Shown here one piece after another: positions 7,140 through 16,795 of a DNA stretch of 64,000 nt. The first letter of the stretch is position 1. Each line of letters opens with the position of its first letter. The stretch is from contig CALYBQ010000010.1 in the NCBI GenBank assembly GCA_944415565.1, positions 62,001 through 126,000 on the forward strand, read 5' to 3'. The notes beneath the pieces are model-generated. The model saw only the letters and a list, made by a program, of their open reading frames with translations. It was not told where the DNA came from and searched no databases. The DNA comes from an uncultured Rikenellaceae bacterium. Its GTDB lineage: Bacteria > Bacteroidota > Bacteroidia > Bacteroidales > Rikenellaceae. The position numbers and the translations under genes were made by a program.

Positions 7140-8052
7140 CTTCTTCCAATATTTTCATGTAACTGACATAGCGGCTTTCGGAGACATCGCCCTCTTCGAC
7201 GGCCTTGCGTACGGCGCATCCCGGTTCGTGGATGTGCGTACAGTTGTAGAACTGGCAGCCGGGTGCGAGTTTCATCATCTCCGGGAAGAAATGCCACAAT
7301 TCCGCGGCCTCTATGTCTATGAGCCCGAATCCCTTGATGCCGGGTGTGTCGATGATGTAGCCCCCGCCGGACAACGGGTACATCCGGGCGAAAGTTGTCG
7401 TATGCCGTCCTTTCAAGTGGCTGTGGGATATGTCTCCCGTGCGAACGTCGGCATCGGGCTCTATTCGCTTGATGAGACTCGATTTCCCGACTCCGGAGTT
7501 GCCCGACAACAACGTGGTCTTGCCGTGGAGGAACTCTCCGAATTCATCCATGTTGTACCCTTCGGTGGCGGAAACCTCCATTACGGGGTAACCGGCCGAC
7601 TCGTATATGTGCCGGAACTCTTCGATGAACTCTGGGGCTTCGCGTAGTATGTCGCATTTGTTCAGCACGATCGTGACAGGTATCCGGTAGGCTTCGCAGG
7701 TCACAAGAAAGCGGTCGATGAATTCTGTTTTGGTTTCCGGAGCCACCAGCGTCACCACGAGCGCGGCCTGATCTATGTTGGCCGCTATGATGTGCGATTC
7801 TTTCGATAGGTTCGAGGCACGGCGGATAATGTAATTGCGCCGTTGTCGTATTCCGGTTATCACAGATTCACCTGACGGGTCGGTCTCGAAATCGACCACG
7901 TCGCCGACGGCTATCGGGTTCGTGGACCGGGCCCCTTTCAGGCGGATCTTGCCGCGTATGCCGGCGTCTACGGCCGCACCGCTGTCCGTATCGAGTACGG
8001 AATAGCTGCTCCCGGTGGAACTCATTACTATGCCCGTGTGTTTACCTTCCAT
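7120..8052 (-). CDS. rsgA: Small-subunit-dependent GTPase RsgA
   Basis: 310 residues. This late 30S maturation factor is a circularly permuted GTPase and shows that order directly: OB-fold domain (about 1-70), then the G4 motif NKCD, then G1 SGNSGVGKSS, then switch residues GRHTTT and G3 DTPGI. A C-terminal zinc knuckle follows (CQFYNCTHIHEPGC). It is translated from an ATG that lies 11 bases inside the end of cvpA and itself overlaps trmH by 20 bases, so the run is probably translationally coupled. RsgA and TrmH both act on RNA of the translation machinery. Confidence 0.95.
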   Translation of the reverse strand: MEGKHTGIVMSSTGSSYSVLDTDSGAAVDAGIRGKIRLKGARSTNPIAVGDVVDFETDPSGESVITGIRQRRNYIIRRASNLSKESHIIAANIDQAALVVTLVAPETKTEFIDRFLVTCEAYRIPVTIVLNKCDILREAPEFIEEFRHIYESAGYPVMEVSATEGYNMDEFGEFLHGKTTLLSGNSGVGKSSLIKRIEPDADVRTGDISHSHLKGRHTTTFARMYPLSGGGYIIDTPGIKGFGLIDIEAAELWHFFPEMMKLAPGCQFYNCTHIHEPGCAVRKAVEEGDVSESRYVSYMKILEEDEKYRK

Positions 8053-8566
8053 CGTCTGCTGTCGTTTCTGCGTCTTCGTCGGTGAAGAGTTTGTCCTTAA
8101 CGAAATCTATGTATGGGAACGCCATGGAAGCCACGTCGGTCAGGGGCTTGTACAGCTTCGATTCGTCCAGTTTTTTCTGCTCTACCCAGTGCTGCCGCTG
8201 GTTCACCCAGTCGAAACTGTATAGCAATATACCGAGTATGAGTCCCATCTTGACGATGGAAAAGAGTATTCCGCCTATCTTGTCCAGTATCGACAGACCG
8301 GCGAAGCGGAATACGTTCCTCAGCATCCGTCCTACGACCGAGATCGCTATGAGTACGAGTAGCAGTATGATGGCGAATCCGGCTATCGTGGCCCATCTGT
8401 CGTCGATGCTCAGCCATTGGCCGAGCGCGGAGCCGTATCGGAACGCGAGGTAGATGCCTACGAAGAGACCGGCGAGCCCTCCGAGTTGTACGACGACCCC
8501 GTCCTTGAACCCGTCATAGATGGCCCAGAGGAAGAATATCAGTAGTATTATGTCGAGGACATTCAT
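8042..8566 (-). CDS. CvpA family inner-membrane protein
   Basis: 174 residues. The N-terminus NVLDIILLIFFLWAIYDGFKDGVV is the CvpA signature, and four hydrophobic segments follow (about 2-20, 26-45, 62-84, 96-118). The last 45 residues are polar and end in an acidic stretch. The family is linked to colicin V production in E. coli and to envelope stress or bile tolerance elsewhere, but its molecular role is not settled. It is the first gene of the overlapping operon with rsgA. Its ATG is only 4 bases from a -7-like box, so the transcript may have no leader. Confidence 0.85.
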   Translation of the reverse strand: MNVLDIILLIFFLWAIYDGFKDGVVVQLGGLAGLFVGIYLAFRYGSALGQWLSIDDRWATIAGFAIILLLVLIAISVVGRMLRNVFRFAGLSILDKIGGILFSIVKMGLILGILLYSFDWVNQRQHWVEQKKLDESKLYKPLTDVASMAFPYIDFVKDKLFTDEDAETTADDGR

Positions 8567-8570
8567 CGCG

Positions 8571-8578
8571 CTAAGTTA
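8571..8578 (-). promoter_or_regulatory. -7-like box (TAACTTAG) directly before cvpA
   Basis: Minus-strand TAACTTAG matches TAnnTTTG at all but one fixed position and ends 4 bases before the cvpA ATG. Confidence 0.35.
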
Positions 8579-8661
8579 AGAAATAAAAATAAAAAGATGT
8601 CCGCATCCGGGCTTTCTCTCGCCTTTATGCGTGAATGGTTCGTGTTTTGCTGCGGAATATG

Positions 8662-8669
8662 TAACTTTG
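8662..8669 (+). promoter_or_regulatory. -7 box (TAACTTTG) for the GH2-like gene
   Basis: Perfect TAnnTTTG match 24 bases before the ATG at 8694. A TTTG at 8646-8649 is too close to be the -33 element. Confidence 0.5.
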
Positions 8670-8693
8670 TATGTGCAATTTATGTTTCGGATT

Positions 8694-10718
8694 ATGAAAA
8701 AATACCTGCTGATGGTCTTCTGCCTGCTGGCGGCGGCGCGGATAGATGCCCGTGAAGTGTATAATCTCAATAATAACTGGCGCTTCTTTTCGAACGAGGA
8801 CGACAGGGAACAGATCGTGAACCTGCCGCATATGTGGAATTTCGATGCGCTGGGTGGCGAGAGGGATTACTATCGCGGACTGTGTAATTATCAGAAAGAT
8901 ATAGTCATCCCGTCGTCGTGGAAAGGCAAGCGTGTTTTCCTGCGTTGTTACGGGGCTAATTCCGTGGCTAACCTGTTGGTGAACAGCAAGCACGTAGGGG
9001 AACATCAGGGAGGATTCACGGCTTTCACCTATGAAGTGACGGATTTTATTGATTACGGACGCCGGAACTTTTTCTGGCTCATGGTCAACAACGCTCCGCG
9101 GACGGATGTGCTGCCGATAGCCGGCGACGCCAACTCCTATGGCGGTATTTTCAGGGATGTGGAGCTTATCGTGACGGAGAAGGAGGTCGTGTCGCTCACG
9201 AGCGATTCGTCGCCGGGGGTATATGTGGTGCAGAAAACGGTCACGAAAGAGAAGGTGGAGGGCGATATAGCGGTCCATGTGAACGGTTTGGGCGATAACG
9301 GCAACATCGTTGCTTCATTCTCTGTCTATGACAATCTTGGCAACGAGGTAGCACAGGGCCAGCATAAGTTGAAACTGACGGGACGTAATACGACCACCGT
9401 GATGATGCCGTTCTCGATAGACAATCCGAACCTGTGGAACGGGACCAAGGCGCCGTATATGTACGGTGTGGCGGTCAGGATAATGAACGGGACACGCGTG
9501 ACCGATTCGGTGAGGGTGGCCACGGGATTCAGGAAGATAGAGGTGGATAACCGGGGTAACGTGAAGTTGAACGGTGAACCGTACAAATTAAAAGGTGTCG
9601 TGTTGCATCAGGACAGGGCTATGGTCGGGACGGCGCTGACGATGTATCAGGTCATGGAGGATTTCAACTTCGTCAAAGAGATCGGAGCAAACATAGTACG
9701 CGTTGCCGGGGTGGCGCATCATCCGTATTTTTACGAGTTGTGCGACAGGGCAGGGATAATGGTCTGGAGCGATTTTCCGCTTGTGGGACCTGCGAGGCGT
9801 ACCGACCGTTCGTTCCTCAATTCGTGGCACTTCCTTAATAACGCCCGCAAGCAGGCCGACGAGATCGTGGCCCAACAGTATAACCACCCTAGCGTGGTCA
9901 TGTGGGGCTTGTTCTCCGACATTCGTTTTCGCGGCGAGGACCCTGAGCCGTTCATAAAGGAATTGAATGATGCCGTTAAGCTGAAAGACGCGTCGCGACT
10001 CACGGTGGCCAACAGCAATCAGGACGGGAACGTTAATATGATACCGGACCTTATAGTTTGGGATCACCATTTCGGTTGGCGGGAAGGTATGCCGTCGGAC
10101 ATCGCTGTATGGCAGAAGCAGCTGCACAGTCAATGGGCTCATCTTAAATCAGGGGTGAGCTATGCCGCAGGTGCATCCATATATCACCAGAGCGATTCTC
10201 TCCGTCGTCCCGATTATCTCGGCCGCTGGCATCCGGAACGCTGGCAGACATATGTTCATGAGGAGTATTATAAGAACCTTGCTCCGGATAATCTGTTGTG
10301 GGGAGTCTTCGTTGGCAACTTGTTCGACTACGGGGCTACTATACGTTCGTGGGGCGAGGGTAACGGAATAAACGACTGCGGACTGGTGACTTTCGACAGG
10401 AAATACCGCAAAGACGCATTTTACCTCTATAAAGCGAACTGGAATACGGCAGATCCGTTCGTATACATAGCCGAGCGGCGATGGAAGGTGCGTGAAAGTA
10501 AGACCCAGCAGATCAAGGTATATACCAATCAGCCGGAGGCGGTGCTTTCGGTTAACGGCGTATCGTACGGGGCAAGTAAGGCCAGTGGCGGTATCGTGAG
10601 ATGGAATAATGTGAAGTTGCAGGAGGGGGTCAACGAGATAGGTGTTCGTTCAGGGGAACTTGTCGATGCCACGAGGATCGTGGTCAGCGCAAACCGCGCC
10701 GGCACTGTGTTGAGGTAG
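8694..10718 (+). CDS. Secreted glycoside hydrolase family 2-fold protein, probably catalytically inactive
   Basis: 674 residues from the ATG at 8694, beginning with a signal peptide (KKYLLMVFCLLAAARIDA). Domain order is that of GH2: sugar-binding jelly roll (about 20-180, with VNLPHMWN-type start and YRGLCNYQK), Ig-like domain (about 185-290), TIM barrel (about 295-570), then a DUF4982-like C-terminal beta domain. GH2 enzymes use an acid/base Glu in a motif ending NE after HPSVxxW; here that position reads FSD (Ser408-Asp409). The nucleophile Glu expected in SEYGAGAS is replaced: VSYAAGAS, with Ser489. The scaffold otherwise remains intact, including the IYHQSDSLRRP and WHPERWQTYVHEEY segments. 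A binding or sensing role is inferred, not shown. Confidence 0.8.
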   Translation: MKKYLLMVFCLLAAARIDAREVYNLNNNWRFFSNEDDREQIVNLPHMWNFDALGGERDYYRGLCNYQKDIVIPSSWKGKRVFLRCYGANSVANLLVNSKHVGEHQGGFTAFTYEVTDFIDYGRRNFFWLMVNNAPRTDVLPIAGDANSYGGIFRDVELIVTEKEVVSLTSDSSPGVYVVQKTVTKEKVEGDIAVHVNGLGDNGNIVASFSVYDNLGNEVAQGQHKLKLTGRNTTTVMMPFSIDNPNLWNGTKAPYMYGVAVRIMNGTRVTDSVRVATGFRKIEVDNRGNVKLNGEPYKLKGVVLHQDRAMVGTALTMYQVMEDFNFVKEIGANIVRVAGVAHHPYFYELCDRAGIMVWSDFPLVGPARRTDRSFLNSWHFLNNARKQADEIVAQQYNHPSVVMWGLFSDIRFRGEDPEPFIKELNDAVKLKDASRLTVANSNQDGNVNMIPDLIVWDHHFGWREGMPSDIAVWQKQLHSQWAHLKSGVSYAAGASIYHQSDSLRRPDYLGRWHPERWQTYVHEEYYKNLAPDNLLWGVFVGNLFDYGATIRSWGEGNGINDCGLVTFDRKYRKDAFYLYKANWNTADPFVYIAERRWKVRESKTQQIKVYTNQPEAVLSVNGVSYGASKASGGIVRWNNVKLQEGVNEIGVRSGELVDATRIVVSANRAGTVLR

Positions 10719-10869
10719 TTTGATGTGCTTAGGTGCCGTGTAGTTTCAGCATGTTTCGATGTACATATATCAGATGTGTAGTTTGAGTGTTGACTGCCCG
10801 AAACTTCGTTAATGTTCGCACAAACATCGTCGGGGTTGTTAAAAAAACTTAAAATAATGGATGATATGA

Positions 10870-10900
10870 TTGTTATTTAAGGAACAATAGGATAACTTTG
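10870..10900 (+). promoter_or_regulatory. Promoter of the fumarate reductase operon
   Basis: TAACTTTG at 10893-10900 matches the -7 consensus, with TTG at 10870-10872 exactly 20 bases upstream as the -33 element. The ATG of the cytochrome subunit is 50 bases downstream. Confidence 0.6.
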
Positions 10901-10950
10901 CGACACCGCAGAGGTATTCAAACAAAACTATAATTAATCAAAATCTCTTT

Positions 10951-11664
10951 ATGGGTAATTTCCTAACATCATCATCGATCGGGAAGAAATTCGTGATGAG
11001 CATCTCGGGATGCTTCCTGTTGCTCTTCCTCATTTTCCACATGGTCATGAATGCTACGGCGGTCATCTCGCCGGAGGCTTACAATGTGATCTGCGCATTC
11101 CTCGGAGCTAACTGGTATGCAGTGGCCGGTACTGCCGTGCTGGCGCTCGGTGTGCTCGTGCATTTCCTGTATGCACTCATCCTCACTTTCCAGAACTGGA
11201 AGGCGCGCGGAGGTGTGAAGCGCTATGCAGTGACCAAGAAAGAGGACAGCGTTAGCTGGTCTTCGAAGAACATGTTCGTGCTGGGTTGCATCATCGTAGT
11301 AGGTCTTATTGTTCACCTCTACAACTTCTGGTACAACATGATGTTCGTCGAATTGGTCGGTCAGCACCAGAATGCTATGGGATTCGCCCCTACGGACGGA
11401 GCGTCGCTCATCATGTACCATTTCGCCAGCATCGTTTGGGTTATCGTATACCTCGTTTGGTTCGTTGCCATCTGGTTCCACCTTACGCACGGTATGTGGA
11501 GCATGATGCAGACGGTGGGTTGGAACAACAAGATTTGGCTCAAGAGACTCAAGGTCATCGCCAACGTACTCTCGACGCTCATTATGCTCGGATTTGCGGT
11601 TACCGTGATAGTTTACTACCTCAAGAGCGTAGGTTTCGATTTCTTCGGACTCATAAGCTGGTAA
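10951..11664 (+). CDS. sdhC: Fumarate reductase/succinate dehydrogenase cytochrome b subunit
   Basis: 237 residues with five hydrophobic helices (about 14-34, 55-80, 106-126, 152-176, 202-224), the layout of the diheme type-B cytochrome b558 family found in Bacteroidetes, Wolinella and Bacillus. Histidines suited to bind the two hemes are His30, His71, His122, His157, His177 and His180. The protein anchors the flavoprotein and iron-sulfur subunits to the inner membrane and passes electrons from menaquinol to fumarate (or the reverse). The C-A-B gene order that follows, with gaps of 35 and 89 bases, fits one operon starting at the promoter 10870-10900. In an anaerobe the fumarate-reducing direction is more likely. 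Confidence 0.93.
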   Translation: MGNFLTSSSIGKKFVMSISGCFLLLFLIFHMVMNATAVISPEAYNVICAFLGANWYAVAGTAVLALGVLVHFLYALILTFQNWKARGGVKRYAVTKKEDSVSWSSKNMFVLGCIIVVGLIVHLYNFWYNMMFVELVGQHQNAMGFAPTDGASLIMYHFASIVWVIVYLVWFVAIWFHLTHGMWSMMQTVGWNNKIWLKRLKVIANVLSTLIMLGFAVTVIVYYLKSVGFDFFGLISW

Positions 11665-11699
11665 ATAACCTGACGTAAAAAAAGAAAAAAGATCAAGAT

Positions 11700-13643
11700 A
11701 TGGCAACATTAGATTCTAAAATCCCGCAGGGCCCGGTAGAGAGTAAGTGGAGCAAGCATAAGGCCGACATCAAGGTCGTGAGCCCGGCAAACAAACGAAA
11801 ATTGGACATTATCGTGATCGGGACCGGACTCGGCGGCGCGTCTGCAGCTGCCTCGCTCGGCGAACTCGGTTACAATGTGAAGATATTCTGCATCTCGGAC
11901 TCACCGCGCCGTGCACACTCTATTGCGGCTCAGGGAGGTATCAATGCAGCGAAGAACTACCAGAACGACAACGACTCGGTGTACAGGTTGTTCTACGATA
12001 CCATTAAAGGCGGCGACTACCGTGCCCGTGAGGCCAACGTATATCGTCTGGCAGAGGTGTCGAACAACATCATCGACCAGTGTGTGGCTCAGGGTGTGCC
12101 GTTCGCACGCGATTACGGCGGCCTGCTCGACAACCGTTCGTTCGGTGGCGCACAGGTATCGCGTACTTTCTATGCCCGCGGTCAGACCGGGCAGCAGCTT
12201 CTTCTGGGTGCTTACGCAGCCCTGAACCGCCAGATCGCGGCAGGCAGTGTGAAGAGTTTCCCGCGCCATGAGATACTCGATATAGTTCTCGTAGACGGAA
12301 AGGCCCGTGGCGTGATCGCCCGCGACCTCGTAACCGGCGAGATCAAACGTTTCGGTGCACATGCAGTGGTTATGGCTACCGGTGGATACGGTAACGTGTT
12401 CTTCCTCTCGACTAATGCGATGAACTCGAACGGGTCGGCTGCATGGAGGGCGTTCAAGAAAGGTGCGATGTTCGCTAACCCGTGTTTCACTCAGATCCAC
12501 CCGACCTGTATCCCTGTTCACGGAACGCAGCAGAGCAAATTGACCCTTATGTCCGAATCGTTGCGTAACGACGGCCGTATCTGGGTTCCGAAGAATAAAA
12601 AAGACGTGGAGCTTCTCCGCGCCAACCTCATAAAACCGTCTGAAATCGCAGAAGAGGATCGCGACTACTACCTCGAACGCCGCTATCCGGCATTCGGTAA
12701 CCTCGTTCCCCGTGACGTGGCTTCGCGTGCCGCTAAGGAGCGTTGCGATGCCGGCTTCGGTGTGAACGAAACGGGACTCGCCGTGTTCCTCGATTTCAAA
12801 ACGGCTATCGAACGCCTCGGTGCAGATGTTATCCGAGCACGTTACGGCAACCTGTTCCAGATGTACGAAAAGATTACGGACGTGAACCCGTACGAGGAGC
12901 CGATGATGATATATCCGGCCGTTCACTACACTATGGGCGGTACTTGGGTGGATTACAACCTGATGACCACTATCCCCGGCCTGTATGCTATCGGTGAAGC
13001 TAACTTCTCGGATCACGGTGCTAACCGTCTCGGTGCTTCGGCGCTTATGCAGGGTTTGGCAGACGGATATTTCGTGCTTCCTTATACGATAGGCGATTAC
13101 CTCTCGCACGAAATCCAGTCGCCGAAGGTGAAAACCGATACTCCGGAGTTCGACGAGGCCGAAAAGGCTATCAAGGATAAGATCGAACGCCTGTTCGCCA
13201 TTAAGGGCAAACAGTCTGTCGATGACATTCACAAGAAACTCGGACACATCATGTGGGAGTATGTGGGTATGGCCCGCACGAAAGAGAGCCTCGAAAAGGC
13301 TATAAGCGAGATCAAGGCCGTGCGTGAAGAGTTCTGGAAGGACGTGCGCGTAACCGGTACGAACAACGAGTTCAACCAAGAGTTGGAGAAAGCCCTTCGT
13401 GTGGCCGACTTCCTCGAACTCGGCGAACTTATGGCCAAGGATGCGCTCAACCGTAACGAATCTTGCGGCGGACACTTCCGCGAAGAGTACCAGACTCCGG
13501 AGGGCGAAGCACTTCGTGACGATGAAAACTACTCTTACGTAGCGGTATGGGAGTACGAAGGCGAAGGCAAAGAACCACAACTCCATAAGGAGCCTCTTAA
13601 ATTCGAAGCCATCAAGGTGGCACAACGTAACTACAAGGACTAA
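11700..13643 (+). CDS. sdhA: Fumarate reductase/succinate dehydrogenase flavoprotein subunit
   Basis: 647 residues, the usual length of the Bacteroidetes/epsilon type. The dinucleotide fold starts at [17 protein letters not shown] (about 37-53). [11 protein letters not shown] gives His73, the residue that carries FAD covalently in this family. [30 protein letters not shown] and HPTCIP hold substrate-binding residues, and TMGGTWVDY plus [24 protein letters not shown] close the FAD site. The enzyme interconverts fumarate and succinate. With pckA elsewhere in the window this supplies the PEP-to-succinate fermentative branch. Codon use is strongly biased toward a small codon set, as in pckA, suggesting high expression. 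Confidence 0.95.
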   Translation: MATLDSKIPQGPVESKWSKHKADIKVVSPANKRKLDIIVIGTGLGGASAAASLGELGYNVKIFCISDSPRRAHSIAAQGGINAAKNYQNDNDSVYRLFYDTIKGGDYRAREANVYRLAEVSNNIIDQCVAQGVPFARDYGGLLDNRSFGGAQVSRTFYARGQTGQQLLLGAYAALNRQIAAGSVKSFPRHEILDIVLVDGKARGVIARDLVTGEIKRFGAHAVVMATGGYGNVFFLSTNAMNSNGSAAWRAFKKGAMFANPCFTQIHPTCIPVHGTQQSKLTLMSESLRNDGRIWVPKNKKDVELLRANLIKPSEIAEEDRDYYLERRYPAFGNLVPRDVASRAAKERCDAGFGVNETGLAVFLDFKTAIERLGADVIRARYGNLFQMYEKITDVNPYEEPMMIYPAVHYTMGGTWVDYNLMTTIPGLYAIGEANFSDHGANRLGASALMQGLADGYFVLPYTIGDYLSHEIQSPKVKTDTPEFDEAEKAIKDKIERLFAIKGKQSVDDIHKKLGHIMWEYVGMARTKESLEKAISEIKAVREEFWKDVRVTGTNNEFNQELEKALRVADFLELGELMAKDALNRNESCGGHFREEYQTPEGEALRDDENYSYVAVWEYEGEGKEPQLHKEPLKFEAIKVAQRNYKD

Positions 13644-13732
13644 TCGTTGCCATAACTGTGGGCCGTGAGCAAAGTTCATGGTCCGGGACATGGAAACGGA
13701 AAGATGTTACAAACTTTTTTAAACCAAACAAA

Positions 13733-14476
13733 ATGAATTTAACACTTAAAATATGGCGTCAGAAGGACGCTAAGTCGAAAGGGGGCTTCGAAACATTCAA
13801 GGTGGAGGATGTCTCGCCTGATACTTCGTTCCTCGAAATGCTCGACATTCTGAATAATGACCTGATACACGAAGGCAAAGAGCCGATAGTATTCGACCAC
13901 GACTGCCGTGAGGGTATATGCGGTATGTGCTCGCTGCATATCAACGGCTTCGCGCACGGACCCGACACGGAGATCACCACCTGCCAGCTCCACATGCGTA
14001 AGTTCAAGGACGGTGATACCATCACCATCGAACCGTGGCGTTCTTCTGCGTTCCCGGTTATCAAGGACCTCGCCGTTGACCGTAGCGCCTTCGACAAGAT
14101 ACTTCAGGCCGGAGGTTTCGTATCGGTGAATACAGGTGGTGTGCCGGACGCCAATTCTATTCCGATTCCCAAAAAGGATGCGGACGAAAGTATGGATGCG
14201 GCCGCTTGTATTGGATGCGGTGCGTGCGTCGCTACTTGTAAGAACGGTTCGGCCATGCTGTTCGTTGCCGCAAGGGTTTCGTCTCTGGCCAAACTTCCGC
14301 AGGGTAAGGTCGAAGGGGCCCGCCGTGCGAAGGCTATGGTTGCCAAGATGGACGAACTCGGATTCGGAAGCTGTACCAATACGCAGGCTTGCGAATCGCA
14401 ATGTCCGAAACTTATCTCTATTTCGCATATTGCACGACTGAACCGCGAGTTTCTCAAAGCTAAATTCAGGGACTAA
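13733..14476 (+). CDS. sdhB: Fumarate reductase/succinate dehydrogenase iron-sulfur subunit
   Basis: 247 residues from the ATG at 13733; an upstream extension of the frame to 13658 has no family likeness. All three clusters are visible: the plant-type [2Fe-2S] site CREGICGMC with Cys58, 63, 66 and 84; the [4Fe-4S] site [14 protein letters not shown] with Cys159, 162 and 165; and the [3Fe-4S]-type site with Cys169, Cys214, Cys220 and Cys224 nearby. It wires electrons between the flavoprotein and the cytochrome b subunit. It is the last gene of the operon; a strong terminator follows at 14497-14530. Confidence 0.95.
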   Translation: MNLTLKIWRQKDAKSKGGFETFKVEDVSPDTSFLEMLDILNNDLIHEGKEPIVFDHDCREGICGMCSLHINGFAHGPDTEITTCQLHMRKFKDGDTITIEPWRSSAFPVIKDLAVDRSAFDKILQAGGFVSVNTGGVPDANSIPIPKKDADESMDAAACIGCGACVATCKNGSAMLFVAARVSSLAKLPQGKVEGARRAKAMVAKMDELGFGSCTNTQACESQCPKLISISHIARLNREFLKAKFRD

Positions 14477-14496
14477 CGAGTCGGTATTTATGATAA

Positions 14497-14530
14497 GAAA
14501 CAGGGTAGCTACGATCAGCTACCCTGTTTC
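14497..14530 (+). terminator. Intrinsic terminator after the fumarate reductase operon
   Basis: A perfect 14-bp stem (14497-14510 with 14517-14530, core cagggtagct / agctaccctg) with a 6-base loop, followed by TGTTTG. Bases 14531-14721 between it and folA hold nothing I recognise. Confidence 0.85.
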
Positions 14531-14721
14531 TGTTTGTATCAATTATTGTTTGTTCTTTGCTTGCGCGTATGTCGGCAATACGCCACGTCTCTGTATCCGT
14601 ACTATTTTAGGCTTTGGATTGCAAATGTGTATGTGTAATCGAATGGGACCTTGTGCCGTGGCGTGACAAGACGAACTCTACGGACCGGAGGTCGCGTTTC
14701 CGCTGATCGTCGTTCGTTTGG

Positions 14722-15207
14722 CTATCGGCGGCGTTCGTAGTTGACGAATTCGAAAGGCTGTGGAAATTGCTCTCCATGATCGTGTCTTTCCGAGAAGGTG
14801 ATTTCCCAGTCCTCCGTTTCGATTTCAGGAAAACGCGTGTCGCCGTCATAGTCGGCGTCTATATGGGTGAGATACATCCTGTCTGCCGAATTCATGGCTT
14901 GTCGGTATATCTCACCGCCCCCTATGATGAACACCTCCTCGTCTGGGCCGAACAGCGACAGGGCATTTTCTAACGAAGTTGTTGTTTCGGCTCCCGGAGC
15001 TTCATACCCGGCATTTCGTGTGATGACTATGTTGCGTCTGTTTGGCAGCGCCTTGCCGAGAGATTCGAACGTCTTGCGCCCCATTACCACCGGATGTCCC
15101 GAGGTAATGGCCTTGAAGCGTTTCAGGTCTTCGCCGATGTGCCACGGCATGTTGTTGTTTCCGCCGATGACTCCGTTGCGGGCTATTGCGGCGATTATGG
15201 ATATCAT
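14722..15207 (-). CDS. folA: Dihydrofolate reductase
   Basis: 161 residues from the ATG at 15207, which overlaps the thyA stop codon by the sequence ATGA. The longer open frame upstream is inside thyA. It reduces dihydrofolate to tetrahydrofolate with NADPH, regenerating the folate oxidised by ThyA. Motifs: [13 protein letters not shown] at the N-terminus, [15 protein letters not shown] (Trp-His-Glu region, with the active-site acid), [12 protein letters not shown] (NADPH-binding Arg/Lys/Thr), and [13 protein letters not shown] (the GG dinucleotide-binding pair). Typical chromosomal type, no sign of a plasmid-borne variant. It is the last gene of the run TlpA-like protein, lpxH, thyA, folA. 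Confidence 0.95.
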   Translation of the reverse strand: MISIIAAIARNGVIGGNNNMPWHIGEDLKRFKAITSGHPVVMGRKTFESLGKALPNRRNIVITRNAGYEAPGAETTTSLENALSLFGPDEEVFIIGGGEIYRQAMNSADRMYLTHIDADYDGDTRFPEIETEDWEITFSERHDHGEQFPQPFEFVNYERRR

Positions 15208-15998
15208 ACTGCGATGGGTGCTTTTATGGTGGGGTACGGATCGTATCCCACGAGGTTGAAGTCTTCGTATTTGAAATCGAATATCGACTTGACATCCGGA
15301 TTGATCTCCATGATGGGCAGTTGCTGCGGCGAACGTGACAGTTGCGTATCTACCTGTTCCATGTGGTTGAGGTACAGGTGGGCATCGCCCAATGTGTGTA
15401 CGAAATCGCCTGCTTTGAGGCCCGTTACTTGTGCCACCATCATAGTGAGTAAGGCGTATGAGGCGATGTTGAATGGTACTCCGAGGAATACGTCGGCGCT
15501 TCGCTGGTAGAGCTGACATGAAAGCTTTCCGTCGGCGACGTAGAACTGGAACAGTGCGTGACATGGCGGTAGGGCCATTTGGTCTATCTCGGCCACGTTC
15601 CAGGCGCTCACTATGTGACGCCTCGAATCCGGATTGTTCTTGATGGCATCGACTACATCGGCTATCTGGTCTATGTGCCGTCCGTCGGGAGTGGGCCAAC
15701 TGCGCCACTGGTAGCCGTATACGTGGCCGAGATCGCCGTTTTCGTCAGCCCATTCGTCCCAGATGGTGACCTTGTTGTCGTGGAGGTATTTTATATTGGT
15801 GTCGCCCTTCAGGAACCACAGCAACTCGTGTATGATGGAACGCAGGTGCAGTTTCTTCGTGGTGAGCGCCGGGAATCCTTCGTTCAGGTCGAAACGCATC
15901 TGGTATCCGAAAATGCTCCGGGTTCCCGTTCCGGTGCGGTCGCTCTTGATTACGCCGTCTCTTTTTATCTTTTCGAGCAGGTCGAGGTATTGTCGCAT
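15204..15998 (-). CDS. thyA: Thymidylate synthase
   Basis: 264 residues, the same length as E. coli ThyA. It methylates dUMP to dTMP with methylenetetrahydrofolate, giving dihydrofolate. The catalytic Cys146 lies in [12 protein letters not shown], and the dUMP-binding RRHIVSAWN, the folate-side loop [20 protein letters not shown] and the C-terminal [13 protein letters not shown] are all present, including the conserved C-terminal Val-containing end. The start at 15998 was chosen over the upstream frame because [11 protein letters not shown] is the family N-terminus. It overlaps folA by 4 bases, so the two enzymes that cycle folate are translationally coupled. Confidence 0.97.
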   Translation of the reverse strand: MRQYLDLLEKIKRDGVIKSDRTGTGTRSIFGYQMRFDLNEGFPALTTKKLHLRSIIHELLWFLKGDTNIKYLHDNKVTIWDEWADENGDLGHVYGYQWRSWPTPDGRHIDQIADVVDAIKNNPDSRRHIVSAWNVAEIDQMALPPCHALFQFYVADGKLSCQLYQRSADVFLGVPFNIASYALLTMMVAQVTGLKAGDFVHTLGDAHLYLNHMEQVDTQLSRSPQQLPIMEINPDVKSIFDFKYEDFNLVGYDPYPTIKAPIAV

Positions 15999-16041
15999 GG
16001 TCTTATGTTTTTGTCTCGTGCGCCGTGTTCGGCGGTATACG

Positions 16042-16788
16042 TTATTTGCCGTAGTGCCGTAGTTCCAAATCACCCGAGGGATCTAATGTCGCATAGGTAG
16101 GGTCGGAGATCCACTCCCCGAGTACGAAAAGGCGCTTGCCGCCGCCGAGGTCGTAATCGACCTTGCTGTGCAGGTGTCCGAATACGAAAAAATCGATGTC
16201 TACGCATTTGAGATACTCGCGTGCGTATTTTACGAGGTATTCGTTCTCGCCCGTGAATACGTGCGTCAGGCTCTTTGCCTTGCGGCTTTTGCCCGACCAC
16301 CATTGCCCGAACCTTATGGCCGAGTTGGGGTGTACCGTCGCGGCAAAAGCACGGCGCATGAATCCTGAGCGGAACATCTTTTGCATCATACGTTCCATGA
16401 ACGGCGGACGTGTCGGGTAGAGGTTGTCGCCGTGCCCGATGAATACCTTTTTCCCCGAAAGCTCGAAGACTTCGGGTTTGTCGTGCAGAATTACTCCGCA
16501 TTCGCTGTGCAGGTAGTCGTATGACCACATATCATGGTTGCCGGCGAAAAAGTGTATCTCGATACCGCGGTCCGTGAGTTCCGACAGCTTGCCGAGGAAT
16601 CGTGTGAATCCTTTTGGGACCACACGCCTGTATTCGAACCAGAAATCGAACACGTCGCCTACGAGGAATATAGCGCTCGCGTCGGCAGATACTTCATCGA
16701 GCCACCGTATGAGCAGTCTCTCTCGGTCGCGCGACGAACTGTGTTCGGAGTTCAGTCCGAGGTGCATGTCGGATGCAAAGTAGTACAT
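16042..16788 (-). CDS. lpxH: UDP-2,3-diacylglucosamine diphosphatase (LpxH)
   Basis: 248 residues. A calcineurin-type metallophosphoesterase that cleaves UDP-2,3-diacylglucosamine to lipid X in lipid A synthesis, peripheral at the inner membrane. Metal ligands are in order: FASDMHLG (Asp7, His9), [23 protein letters not shown] and FGHLHSK. An insert between HGD and GHLH (about residues 120-175) with Arg- and Phe-rich helices resembles the LpxH cap that holds the acyl chains. Seven bases separate it from the upstream TlpA-like gene and 43 from thyA. Confidence that it is LpxH rather than another phosphoesterase is high, because of length and the DMHLG start. Confidence 0.9.
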   Translation of the reverse strand: MYYFASDMHLGLNSEHSSSRDRERLLIRWLDEVSADASAIFLVGDVFDFWFEYRRVVPKGFTRFLGKLSELTDRGIEIHFFAGNHDMWSYDYLHSECGVILHDKPEVFELSGKKVFIGHGDNLYPTRPPFMERMMQKMFRSGFMRRAFAATVHPNSAIRFGQWWSGKSRKAKSLTHVFTGENEYLVKYAREYLKCVDIDFFVFGHLHSKVDYDLGGGKRLFVLGEWISDPTYATLDPSGDLELRHYGK

Positions 16789-16795
16789 TGGCGCG

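Noticed and set aside
11901-13691. 596-codon open frame on the minus strand
   Set aside because: Exact antisense of the flavoprotein subunit gene; low-stop codon bias of the real gene keeps the opposite frame open. No family motifs.
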